DNA from: Akkermansiaceae bacterium UBA5020
GTDB taxonomy: Bacteria; Verrucomicrobiota; Verrucomicrobiia; Verrucomicrobiales; DEV007
Direction: 5' to 3'
Length of the DNA: 33,490 bases
NCBI GenBank assembly: GCA_002396885.1
Contig: DGXY01000017.1
Location: forward strand, 1 to 33,490
Shown here: positions 1-8,356 of the stretch, one piece after another
Position numbering within the stretch: the first letter of the stretch is position 1
Layout of the letters: each line of letters opens with the position of its first letter
Program-made: the position numbers and the translations under genes
Notes under the pieces: model-generated
The model's database searches: none
The model's input: the letters and a program-made list of their open reading frames with translations, nothing else
Told to the model about the DNA's origin: nothing

Positions 1-132
1 TTCGAGCGCGAGCAGGCGACGCGAAAACGCTTTGGCGAAAAACGCAGTAGCGGTGCCCGGCGCATGAGGGGGGCAGACTGGGGCGATCTGCGAGTCCTGC
101 GCGATCTGCAGAAGGACGTGATGGGGACGTAG
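1..132 (+). CDS. 3' end of an unidentified protein-coding gene (partial)
   Basis: An open frame runs in from the left edge and ends at TAG 130-132, giving a 43-residue C-terminal tail rich in Arg, Lys, Asp and Gly, ending in DLQKDVMGT. The codon choice (GC-rich third positions) resembles the neighbouring genes, which is the main reason to believe it is coding. No domain is visible in so short a tail and I do not recognise the family. It is on the same strand as the permease that follows after 223 bases. Those bases hold no convincing terminator, only two copies of TTGACTC (322-328 and 344-350) just before the permease start. Confidence 0.35.
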   Translation, partial: FEREQATRKRFGEKRSSGARRMRGADWGDLRVLRDLQKDVMGT

Positions 133-355
133 GCCCCGCCTCATCCCGTCGGATCCTAACTGCCGTCAGCAGGGGTGCCGGCGCTCCCCCGGAAAGATCC
201 CACACGAATGGGGCGCGAATGAAACTCGAATTACCTCGAATGAGGGGAGGGAAGAAGACTTCCGCCACCAGATGCGGATTCACCCGCCCCCCTTCCCCAA
301 GCCCGCCGCCACAAAACCCTCTTGACTCTCCCATTCGACTCTGTTGACTCACGGC

Positions 356-1687
356 ATGTCTTCTCCTGTCTCTGGATCCGATGTCGGCAAGGTCGGCCTT
401 GCCACCGCCATCGCCATCGTCGTCGCGAACATGATTGGCACCGGGGTCTTCGGCAGCCTCGGATTCCAGGTCGCGGGAATTCCCTCGGGCTTTCCCATCC
501 TCGTGCTCTGGCTCGTCGGCGGCATCGTTTCCTTCTGTGGGGCGGTCTGCTACGCGGAGCTCGCCTCGATCTTCCCAAAATCGGGCGGTGAATATCACCT
601 CCTTTCGAAGGCGTGGAATCCCTTCATCGGCTTCCTCGCGGGCTGGCTCTCGGTGACGGTCGGCTTCGCGGCGCCAGTGGCGGCGAACGCGGCTTTGTTA
701 GGGGGCTACATGGGCAGCATCACGGGACTTTCGCCGCTCTGGTTCGGGATCCCGGTGGTGGTGCTCGTCGCGATCGTCCATCTCGGCAAGCTGAGCAACA
801 TCGGTCTTTTCCAATCCGGCTTCACCTATGCAAAGGTGGTGCTGATCCTCGTGCTCGGTCTGCTCGCCTTTTCCCTCGGCACGGCCCAGCCGATCTCCTT
901 CCTCCCCGCCGAGGGCGACGGCAATCTGATCGCCTCGAGTGGTTTTGCGATCTCGCTGGTCTACGTGCTCTACGCCTACACGGGCTGGAATGCCGCGACC
1001 TACATGATGGATGAGGTGCGCAACCCGGAAAAGACGGTACCGCTCGCCCTCCTCATCGGCACGGCCTTGGTCACGGTGCTATACCTGTTCATCAATGCGG
1101 CATTCCTCTACTCGACGCCGATCGAAAAGATCTCGGGACAGGCGGAGGTCGGGCTTATCGCCGCGGAATCGATTCTCGGGGCGAAGGGCGGGATGATCAT
1201 GGGCATCCTCATCAGCTTTGGTCTCATCTCCACGATCAGTTCGATGACCTGGGCGGGACCACGCGTCACCGCGGCAATCGGGCGCGACCATGCGCGCTTC
1301 CAGACCCTCGGGAAACTGAACAAGAACGGCGTGCCCGCGCTCGCCGTGATTCTGCAGGCCGCGATCGTCCTCCTCCTCGTGGCTTCGGCGACTTTCGAGC
1401 AATTGATCAACTATGTGCAGGCCCTGCTGACCATTTCCTCCCTGATGGTCGTGATCGGCCTCGTGGTGCTGCGCCTCCGTCGTCCCGATCTGCACCGTCC
1501 CTATCGAGCTTGGGGCTATCCGCTCACTCCGATCATCTTCGGTTCGCTGAGCCTCTATGTGCTCTGGTTCCAGATCCAGCAAAAGACGGTCGAGTTTCTC
1601 TACGGACTCGGCACGCTCGGGCTCGGCGTGTTGATCTATTTCCTCTTCGTGCGGCCTTCATCGGTGACGAAGGAGCCGAATTCCTGA
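356..1687 (+). CDS. APC-superfamily amino-acid permease
   Basis: A 443-residue integral inner-membrane transporter of the amino acid-polyamine-organocation (APC) superfamily, likely a proton- or exchange-coupled amino-acid importer. The first membrane segment carries the family signature around MIGTGVFGSLGF (the broken-helix substrate-binding motif, IGxGxF in the family). The second and third segments are followed by FPKSGGEYHLL, the usual PxxGGxY loop. About twelve hydrophobic segments are visible, matching the family length of 430-480. ATG 356 is chosen over the in-frame TTG 344 because the leading residues of the longer version add nothing recognisable. Neither start has a clear Shine-Dalgarno sequence. 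Substrate cannot be told from sequence. The gene stands alone: the next gene starts 115 bases on and is a signalling protein. Confidence 0.85.
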   Translation: MSSPVSGSDVGKVGLATAIAIVVANMIGTGVFGSLGFQVAGIPSGFPILVLWLVGGIVSFCGAVCYAELASIFPKSGGEYHLLSKAWNPFIGFLAGWLSVTVGFAAPVAANAALLGGYMGSITGLSPLWFGIPVVVLVAIVHLGKLSNIGLFQSGFTYAKVVLILVLGLLAFSLGTAQPISFLPAEGDGNLIASSGFAISLVYVLYAYTGWNAATYMMDEVRNPEKTVPLALLIGTALVTVLYLFINAAFLYSTPIEKISGQAEVGLIAAESILGAKGGMIMGILISFGLISTISSMTWAGPRVTAAIGRDHARFQTLGKLNKNGVPALAVILQAAIVLLLVASATFEQLINYVQALLTISSLMVVIGLVVLRLRRPDLHRPYRAWGYPLTPIIFGSLSLYVLWFQIQQKTVEFLYGLGTLGLGVLIYFLFVRPSSVTKEPNS

Positions 1688-1736
1688 TTTTCGCGGGAAA
1701 ATCGTCGTGAATCGGGCCGTCAAGCGAATAAATCGC

Positions 1737-1766
1737 TTGCAGGACTTTGTTAACATTCCTTAAATA
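1737..1766 (+). promoter_or_regulatory. Candidate promoter of the PAS/HisKA_2-like gene
   Basis: TTGCAG (1737-1742) and TAAATA (1761-1766) are separated by 18 bases, in the most AT-rich stretch of the permease/PAS-gene gap. Transcription would start near 1773, leaving a leader of about 30 bases before the TTG start at 1803. This is a fit to the sigma-70 consensus by eye only. Confidence 0.3.
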
Positions 1767-1802
1767 AAGCAGCGCCCGTCCCACACCGTTCCCCGCACTC
1801 GT

Positions 1803-4031
1803 TTGTCCGAGCCCGATCCATCGCGTGAAATTTTCAAATCCGGACCCAGTGAAGCTTCGACTCACTCCGGCAATGTCTTCGGCGCGCCTGCCGGTGGCGT
1901 TTTTGGCGGGGGCCCGGGAGGCCCCGTTTCGAGCGTCCCGCTGAAGAAGCTGTCGGTGGCGACGCGACCAGCACCCTCCGAAAAACCCGCGGTGATGTCC
2001 CACCATCCCGCACCCGTTTTTGCAGCGGGACTCGTCTCCTCCGACTGGGTGGCGATTCTCGACTCGCTGCCCTATGGCTTTGCCCTCCTTGGTCCGAAGC
2101 AGGAACTGCGTCACGAAAATGCCGCCTGCCGACAAATTACCGGAGAGGGAATCGCTTCCCGTGGGGGGGTCGAAGCCTGGCTCTCAGCTCTTTGCCCTGA
2201 TCCGGGTCATCGCGAAAAAGTCATCAAATCCTGGCGCGAAGAAATATGGAGAAATCAACGCACCCGAACCTTCACGCTCACCTCGCCGGGACAAAAACCG
2301 AGAGAGATCCAATTCCGCTCTTCACTGTTGGAGGATGGCGGTATCACGCTCTCGATCGAGGACGTGACCGAAACCCTCCGCGCGGAGGAGACACAGAGAC
2401 ATGGCAAATGGAAATACCGGGCCCTCTTTACCCATACCCGCACTGGCGCGGTGCTGGTGGATCACCTCGGTCGCATCACTGAAGTCAATCCGGCGTTCAT
2501 TTCGCTCTGCGGGATTTCCCTGAAGGATCTGCGGTTGACCCCTTTTGCCAGCCTCCTGCATCCGGACGAGGCCGGGGAACTAGCCGCCGCGGAGAAAGCG
2601 CTTCTTTCCTCCGCCGAAGATCGGCGCCTTCCCGCAGACCTTCCTCTTTCGAGGGAAATCTGGCTGCGCACCCACTCGGGGGAAAAGAGGGTGAATCTCC
2701 TCTGGAGTCCCGTCAGTGAATCGAACGATCCACCGGCACTCAGCCTTTATCTGGTAGAACCTCCCGGACTGACCGAATCGACCGACCAACTCCGCGCCAA
2801 ATTGCGTGCGCTTTCCCGAAAAGCCCAGGCGTTGCTCCACGCCGTACCGGATCTGATCCTGCTTCTCGACGGGGATGGCAAGGTAGTCGATTTCGCCCCA
2901 CCGCCGAAAGCCTGGCCGGAACTCACGCCCGACGATTCTTGGCGTCAACGCCCCGCCTCTGAGTTGTGGCCTGCCCTCGGCAACCTCCTCAATCAAGCGC
3001 ACACGCAAATCATCGAAGAAGGGCGGACCATCTACGCGGAGATCCGCGGTTCGGCTGATGAAGGATACGAGTTCGCCATCTCCCTCAACCCGTGCGGTGA
3101 AGATCAAATCCTTGCGGTGGTGCGCAATCAATCAGCCCTGCGCGCCCTGCGCGACCGCGATCTATGGCAGGGCGCGGCTTTCACCCATTCGCCGGTGGGC
3201 ATTTTGCGCCTCGATCCCCGGGGGCTTGTCGCCGATTCCAATGCCGCCGCCACTTCGCTGTTCGGAGAGGAAGAGGCGGTTCTTGCAGGGACCGAGTTCA
3301 ACGAATTCTCGCTCCCTTCTGGTGTGACCTCTGAATTCCTCGCCCTTGAGCACGAGGGCAAACCGCGCGGCACGCTCGTTTTTGTTCAGTCGGCGAACCA
3401 GGGCCCGCCGAACGCCCCCCCTGCGGCCGTCTCGCCGTCCGAGGCGACCGCTACGCCCCAGCGCGAACGGCGCCAGCACAGTTTCCGGAATCAACTCCAG
3501 CTCGTCACGAGCCTCTTCAGCCTCGAGCCGCAAAGTGTCGCGGCGCGCGACGCGTTCATCAAGTGGCAAGTGCGCCTGCGCTCAATCGCTCTCGCCTGCC
3601 CGCATGATGACACCACCTCCGTTTGGGTGTTCCCTCTCCTACGCGATCTCGCCGACGAGATCTGCTCCCTCGCGGGCCGTGGTCCTGGACGACGTGAAGT
3701 CATCATCACGGGCGATGAAGCTCTAACCCTCGACGTGCAGACAGCGGCCCCCTTCAGCCTCCTCATCGGTGAGTTGATGCGGCTTGTTCTGGGCACGAGG
3801 CAACATGGCCCGGGTCCAGAACTTTATGTGAATCTGCGCCCGCATCCCGGGGGAGGCTTCCAACTCACGGTGCGTTCAGGCGTGCACCGATCCTTCATCT
3901 TCATCGATCGGGATTCGGAGGTCGAGACGCTCGAACTACTTACCGAACAGATCCAAGGACGCCTCGAGCCGACTGATCCGGGAAATCCAGCCAAAGAATG
4001 GGTCCTCATCGTGCCGCAAACGCGATTTTGA
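1803..4031 (+). CDS. Multi-PAS protein with degenerate HisKA_2-type histidine kinase module
   Basis: A 742-residue soluble signalling protein with no membrane segments or signal peptide. After a Gly/Pro/Ser-rich N-terminal 65 residues come about four PAS-like units (roughly residues 75-190, 200-325, 340-440 and 450-530). The second is clearest, with the DHLGRITEVNPAF pattern. Residues 557-610 match the dimerisation helix of HisKA_2 (PdtaS-like) kinases, HSFRNQLQLVTSLFSL, with the phospho-acceptor candidate H559. The C-terminal 130 residues follow the layout of a HATPase domain. However, the N-box reads GELMRLVLGTRQHG, with Leu where the ATP/Mg-binding Asn belongs, and no DxGxG motif is present, so catalysis is doubtful. 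The start is TTG 1803; no usable ATG lies before residue 65 and no Shine-Dalgarno sequence is seen. It lies 116 bases upstream of a full hybrid kinase on the same strand and may modulate it (inference). Confidence 0.7.
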   Translation: MSEPDPSREIFKSGPSEASTHSGNVFGAPAGGVFGGGPGGPVSSVPLKKLSVATRPAPSEKPAVMSHHPAPVFAAGLVSSDWVAILDSLPYGFALLGPKQELRHENAACRQITGEGIASRGGVEAWLSALCPDPGHREKVIKSWREEIWRNQRTRTFTLTSPGQKPREIQFRSSLLEDGGITLSIEDVTETLRAEETQRHGKWKYRALFTHTRTGAVLVDHLGRITEVNPAFISLCGISLKDLRLTPFASLLHPDEAGELAAAEKALLSSAEDRRLPADLPLSREIWLRTHSGEKRVNLLWSPVSESNDPPALSLYLVEPPGLTESTDQLRAKLRALSRKAQALLHAVPDLILLLDGDGKVVDFAPPPKAWPELTPDDSWRQRPASELWPALGNLLNQAHTQIIEEGRTIYAEIRGSADEGYEFAISLNPCGEDQILAVVRNQSALRALRDRDLWQGAAFTHSPVGILRLDPRGLVADSNAAATSLFGEEEAVLAGTEFNEFSLPSGVTSEFLALEHEGKPRGTLVFVQSANQGPPNAPPAAVSPSEATATPQRERRQHSFRNQLQLVTSLFSLEPQSVAARDAFIKWQVRLRSIALACPHDDTTSVWVFPLLRDLADEICSLAGRGPGRREVIITGDEALTLDVQTAAPFSLLIGELMRLVLGTRQHGPGPELYVNLRPHPGGGFQLTVRSGVHRSFIFIDRDSEVETLELLTEQIQGRLEPTDPGNPAKEWVLIVPQTRF

Positions 4032-4147
4032 GACGCCTCGCGACAACTGGGACCAGACGAGTCCTTGGGGAATTTCCTTTGTTAATTATGGCGATTTGAA
4101 TGTAGCCTACCCCGCGCCCGGACCGGTCCACGGCGCTGTTTCCCTCC

Positions 4148-6796
4148 ATGGACGACCTGCCCTCCAATCGCCTGCGCCTCTTGATCGTCGAGAACGACCG
4201 GGTGACCGCCCGTGATCTCGAGGCGACCCTGCGACGACGAGGGTTTGTCGTGATGGGAATCGCCTATTCCGCGAAGCAGGCGCTTGATTTCCTGAAGAGC
4301 GAAAAGCCTGACCTCGTCCTCCTCGACATCCAGCTCGACGGCCCCGAGGATGGCATTGATCTCGCCTGCAAACTCCGAAACGAGCACGGCATCGCATGCA
4401 TCTTTGTGACCGGGTATTCGGAAGAGTCCATCCTTTCCCGGGCACGCGCGGCCACGCCCGCAGCGTTTCTGCGAAAGCCTTTCAGCGACGCCGAAATCGC
4501 CGTTTGCCTGGAATCGGTCGTGGAGCGACGCATCACCGGGGAGCGACTCTCCCTGCGCTTGCCCGGGCTCGAGGCGGTCTCTCAGCAGCTTCCCCAGGCT
4601 GTCTTCGCCACCGACCTGGACGGCAATGTCGTTTATCTCAACGCCGCCGCCGCCAAGCTCGTGGGCTGCCAGGTGAAAGACGCCATCGGCCTGCCCCTGT
4701 CGACGATCGCCCCGACCCGCGAAGCAGAGGGAGAGGAGGATCCCGACAGCCCCCCGACGAACGGACGACGCGCCGTTCTCACGCCGCGCAGCGGAGACTG
4801 GCTGAAGGTGGAGGAACGCTCCGTGCCGATCCGGGCCGCCGACGGAGAGGCCATCGGACTCGTCATCGTGATGGCGACAGCGGACGAGGGGAGCGAACTC
4901 CCGCCCATCCCCGCACCTGCCCAGGTAGACGGGATCCCCTCCAATCCCCCGGCTTCCAGTGACCCGGCTCCTCCCGTGGTCTTTCCGCCTTCGACACCTC
5001 CGACCGCGCGTACCGAGGCTCTCCGCAAGATCGCCTCGATCGCGAGCGATCCCGCCTTCAAGGGCCTCATCGCAAAACGCAAGACGGAGGCGGTCCAAGA
5101 GACGAACGTCGTTGCGCCTCCGAATCCGCCAAGCTCTCCCTGGATGGAGGGAGCGGCCGGAAATACACTCTCCTCCCCGCAGATGGAAGCCGGGACCCAA
5201 GCGGTCTTCAGCGCCGCCGGAGCCACGGGTGACAGCAACCTCCCCTCCACGGCGTCGGGCGCGCTCGAAGAAGTAGGTGATCCCCTCCTCTGTCTCGACG
5301 AGGACGGAGTCATCCGCTACGCCAACACTGAGGCCGTGCGCGTTTTTGCCCCGACCCAGAGACTCGTCGGCACCTCTTTCCACGATCATTTCGATTCCAA
5401 CGATCTCGAGAGATACGACGAACATTTTGATCGTCCCCTCATCGACGGACGTCGTCATCGTTTCGACTTCCATGATTCAAGTCGCGGAATGTGGTTCGAG
5501 GTCCGCGCTTATCCCACCCGCGGTGGCGTCCTCGCCCTCTTCACCGACATCACCGCAACGCGTCTCGAAACCGCCGAGCAGGTCCGCCAGCACCGCCTCG
5601 AAGGGCTCGGTCTTCTCGCCCGCGGTTTCGCGCATGATTTCAACAACTCGCTCACGACCCTGACCGGAAACGTCAGTCTCGCCCGCGAGCGCCATGTCGA
5701 CGATGCCGAGTTGCAGAGCATGCTCGAGGAGGCGCAGGCTGCCGCCTTGAAGGCATCCGGACTCGTCCAGCAGCTCATGACCTTCGCCCGCGGCGGACAC
5801 CCCATCCGCGAGCGCACCCGCGTCCCCGACCTGGTCCGGCGGATCCTGACAGAACAGCGCCTCAAGCATCCCGAGATCCGCTACCAATATCAGGGGGCTG
5901 ATGCCGGCGCGATCGCCAACGTCGATCCCGCCCAGATCGGAAGGCTCATCGAGAATCTCGTCACCAATTCCGCTGCGGCCATGCCCGATGGCGGTGTCCT
6001 CATCGTACGCAGTTCGCGGGTCACTCCCGAAGGCGTTCTCAAGATCCGCAGCTCGCACACGCCGGCGGAGGAGGATCACCTCCTCATCGAAGTGATCGAT
6101 ACCGGCCACGGCATGAGCGGTCAGGACCTCGAGCGGGTCTTCGAGCCTTACTTCACGACGCGGCGCGAAAACAACGCGACGGGCATCGGCCTCACCGTCT
6201 GCGAATCGATCGCGAAGGCGCATGGTGGGTTCATCCAGCTCCAGTCGAAGGAAGGCAAGGGCACCATCGCGACCTTCTGCGCGCCTCTCGGCCGTCGTCC
6301 CGATGAACTGGGCGAGGCCGACGGCGTGCCGGCTTATCCGAATTTCGATATCCCGGTGCTGAAATCGAGCCGCAATGAAGAAGGCGGCGAACCACTCCTT
6401 GTCGGCACCCGCATCCTCATCCTCGAGGATGACGCGCCGATCCGCCGTCTCATGGCCGCGACCCTGCGCCGGGCCGGACACGAAGTCGTGGAAACGAAGG
6501 AAGGACGTGAGACGCTCGCGGTCTACACCGACGCGATGCAGCGGGGCGAGCGCTTCCACCTCCTCATCTGCGATCTCACGATCGAAAACGGGATGGGTGG
6601 GGTCGAGACGATGCGCGGCCTGCTCCAGATCGATCCCGACGTACTCGCGATCGTCTCGAGCGGCTATTCAGATGCGCCCGCGATGTCCAGTCCGGCGGCT
6701 TTCGGATTCAAGGGCGTTTTGCCAAAGCCCTACGCGCCGACCGAACTAAGGGCGGCGGTGCACCGCATCCTCAGCGCGCACCGCATTATTCCCTGA
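4148..6796 (+). CDS. Cytosolic hybrid sensor histidine kinase, REC-PAS-PAS-HisKA-HATPase-REC
   Basis: An 882-residue two-component protein without membrane segments. Residues 8-125 form a receiver with phospho-acceptor D60 and the conserved T88 and K110. A PAS domain follows (about 135-235), then a Pro/Ala-rich linker and a second PAS (about 372-478). The HisKA helix carries the NtrB-like motif FAHDFNNSL with H496. The ATPase domain has an intact N-box (ENLVTN, N607) and DTGHGMSG (D651), followed by the GIGL box. A second receiver (about 755-880) has phospho-acceptor D809 in LLICDLTIENG and a KPY near the end. All catalytic residues are present, so it should autophosphorylate and relay to its own C-terminal receiver. 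There is no output domain, so a partner regulator must lie elsewhere. ATG 4148 follows a pyrimidine run rather than a Shine-Dalgarno sequence. It converges on the protease pair, with a 28-base gap. Confidence 0.9.
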   Translation: MDDLPSNRLRLLIVENDRVTARDLEATLRRRGFVVMGIAYSAKQALDFLKSEKPDLVLLDIQLDGPEDGIDLACKLRNEHGIACIFVTGYSEESILSRARAATPAAFLRKPFSDAEIAVCLESVVERRITGERLSLRLPGLEAVSQQLPQAVFATDLDGNVVYLNAAAAKLVGCQVKDAIGLPLSTIAPTREAEGEEDPDSPPTNGRRAVLTPRSGDWLKVEERSVPIRAADGEAIGLVIVMATADEGSELPPIPAPAQVDGIPSNPPASSDPAPPVVFPPSTPPTARTEALRKIASIASDPAFKGLIAKRKTEAVQETNVVAPPNPPSSPWMEGAAGNTLSSPQMEAGTQAVFSAAGATGDSNLPSTASGALEEVGDPLLCLDEDGVIRYANTEAVRVFAPTQRLVGTSFHDHFDSNDLERYDEHFDRPLIDGRRHRFDFHDSSRGMWFEVRAYPTRGGVLALFTDITATRLETAEQVRQHRLEGLGLLARGFAHDFNNSLTTLTGNVSLARERHVDDAELQSMLEEAQAAALKASGLVQQLMTFARGGHPIRERTRVPDLVRRILTEQRLKHPEIRYQYQGADAGAIANVDPAQIGRLIENLVTNSAAAMPDGGVLIVRSSRVTPEGVLKIRSSHTPAEEDHLLIEVIDTGHGMSGQDLERVFEPYFTTRRENNATGIGLTVCESIAKAHGGFIQLQSKEGKGTIATFCAPLGRRPDELGEADGVPAYPNFDIPVLKSSRNEEGGEPLLVGTRILILEDDAPIRRLMAATLRRAGHEVVETKEGRETLAVYTDAMQRGERFHLLICDLTIENGMGGVETMRGLLQIDPDVLAIVSSGYSDAPAMSSPAAFGFKGVLPKPYAPTELRAAVHRILSAHRIIP

Positions 6797-6824
6797 GCGA
6801 CCGCAACAACCGGGCGAGCAGATT

Positions 6825-8315
6825 TCACTCCAGTCGCTCGAGCTGCGCGATGCCGTATTGGATGAGCTGTTGGTTCACCAGCTTCGAGACACGGTCGTCG
6901 ATGTAGATGACCTTGGGGTAATCATCAAACTCGATCGTATGCAGACCGTTCTCGGGCACCGCGGCAAAGGCTGCGGAGAGGTCCTTGATGTTCTTGATAA
7001 AAACGCCGTTCACCTTGGAGAGCACGACGGAGTTGATTGACTCGTAGCCCAGCGTGCTAGGGGTCTTTAGCACGTTGCTGAGGAAAACGAGCTTCTCGCG
7101 GCCCTCCTCTTCGAAGGGATGCGGGTCGGAATTGGCGTAGACAAGGTTGAAAGGAGCCCGGTTCGTCCAGTCTTCCCCCCAGCTCTCGAGGTAGGGCAGG
7201 GTCAGTTCTTGGAAGATGAGGCCGCCGTAGATGAAGTATTTCGGTCCGCGGTCGAACATGTAGGGATCGATCAGGAAATCCTCGGCCTTCTTGCGGGCGA
7301 GTGGCACCTCAATCGAAAGCGGCTCGCCCTCGCGGATCAGTTCGAGCTTGATCGAATCACCAACCTTGGCGCCGCCACGGACGAGGTGGGAAAAGCTGAG
7401 CTTGCCGTATTTGGGATGGTTGTAGTTGCCGCGAGAGTCGATCGCCTGACCGGCGATGGAAAGGATCACGTCTCCCTTCTTGATCCCGGCCTTGTCGGCC
7501 GAGCCTCCCTTGCCGACCTCGCGCACGAAGATGCCTCCTTCCTTGTCAGCGATTTTGGTGAACTCGCGGAAAGTCTCATCGAGGGTCTGGGCGAAGGAAA
7601 TCCCGAGATTGGGGAACCCCTCGTATTCGCCATCCTCGAGATCGGCGAGGAAGGCCTTGACGATGGGTGCGGGCAGGACGCTCGCGGTCTGTTCCTTCGA
7701 GGAATAACTCAGGAGCATGCCGACGAGTTTGCCGTTCTTCACGACCGGCAGGGTAAAGCTGTTCGTGCGGGCTTGGAGCGAGCCCTTCACCTGATAGAGA
7801 AGGAAAACCGATCCGGGGATGAAATAACGTCCCACATCGACACGCAGCACTTCAACATCGGTGGAGACGCCGTCCCCATTGTCCTCGATCTGCCAGACAT
7901 TGAGCGTCTCACCCGCGGTCACGGAATCGTCAAAGGCAAGTGGCTCGAGCCCCTCGAAGACCTTGGAATCCGAATTGGCTGGCTCGAGCACGGCGAGGTT
8001 GGCCTCGTAATCGATCCCGGCGATGCGGGCGGTGACGCGGGCACCACTCGAGGGATGCTCGAGCTCGAGGTAGGACGAGTTCACGCACATCTCGGCGGTG
8101 ATGAGGACGCGATTGCCTTCGAGCACGGCCCCAAGGCCGCGACGCGGAGTCGGCGCGCCCTTTTCCCAGGGGCGGAGGAAGCTGTAATCCTGCAGCGTCG
8201 CATTGACGCGCACGATCGATTTCTCGGGAGTCGATTTCTGCGCCTCGACCCGGACGACCGGGGCGGTGACGAAGATCGCGAGAGCAAGGAGGCGGGAGAG
8301 GGAAAGGAAGTTCAT
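6825..8315 (-). CDS. Exported DEG9-like PDZ protein with inactive trypsin-like domain (pseudoprotease)
   Basis: A 496-residue protein with an N-terminal signal peptide (hydrophobic residues 6-20, likely cut after VEA at about 25), so periplasmic or outside. It is laid out like the neighbouring gene: trypsin-like domain (about 30-230), PDZ domain (about 235-345, with GGSADKAGIKKGDVILSI), then a C-terminal region like the second PDZ of plant DEG9-type proteases. The catalytic residues are lost. The His of LTNAHVV is replaced by Glu (LITAEM, E75). The Asp of the DLALL motif is Asn (N106). The Ser is kept (S186), but GNSGGP has become TNSFTLP, removing the oxyanion glycines. It starts 41 bases after the active paralogue and is presumably co-transcribed. 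A role as substrate-binding or regulatory partner is inference. No Shine-Dalgarno sequence; the leader is pyrimidine-rich. Confidence 0.8.
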   Translation of the reverse strand: MNFLSLSRLLALAIFVTAPVVRVEAQKSTPEKSIVRVNATLQDYSFLRPWEKGAPTPRRGLGAVLEGNRVLITAEMCVNSSYLELEHPSSGARVTARIAGIDYEANLAVLEPANSDSKVFEGLEPLAFDDSVTAGETLNVWQIEDNGDGVSTDVEVLRVDVGRYFIPGSVFLLYQVKGSLQARTNSFTLPVVKNGKLVGMLLSYSSKEQTASVLPAPIVKAFLADLEDGEYEGFPNLGISFAQTLDETFREFTKIADKEGGIFVREVGKGGSADKAGIKKGDVILSIAGQAIDSRGNYNHPKYGKLSFSHLVRGGAKVGDSIKLELIREGEPLSIEVPLARKKAEDFLIDPYMFDRGPKYFIYGGLIFQELTLPYLESWGEDWTNRAPFNLVYANSDPHPFEEEGREKLVFLSNVLKTPSTLGYESINSVVLSKVNGVFIKNIKDLSAAFAAVPENGLHTIEFDDYPKVIYIDDRVSKLVNQQLIQYGIAQLERLE

Positions 8316-8356
8316 CTCGAAAAAAGGGAGGCTGGATGGAAGGGTGACGGGGGATC

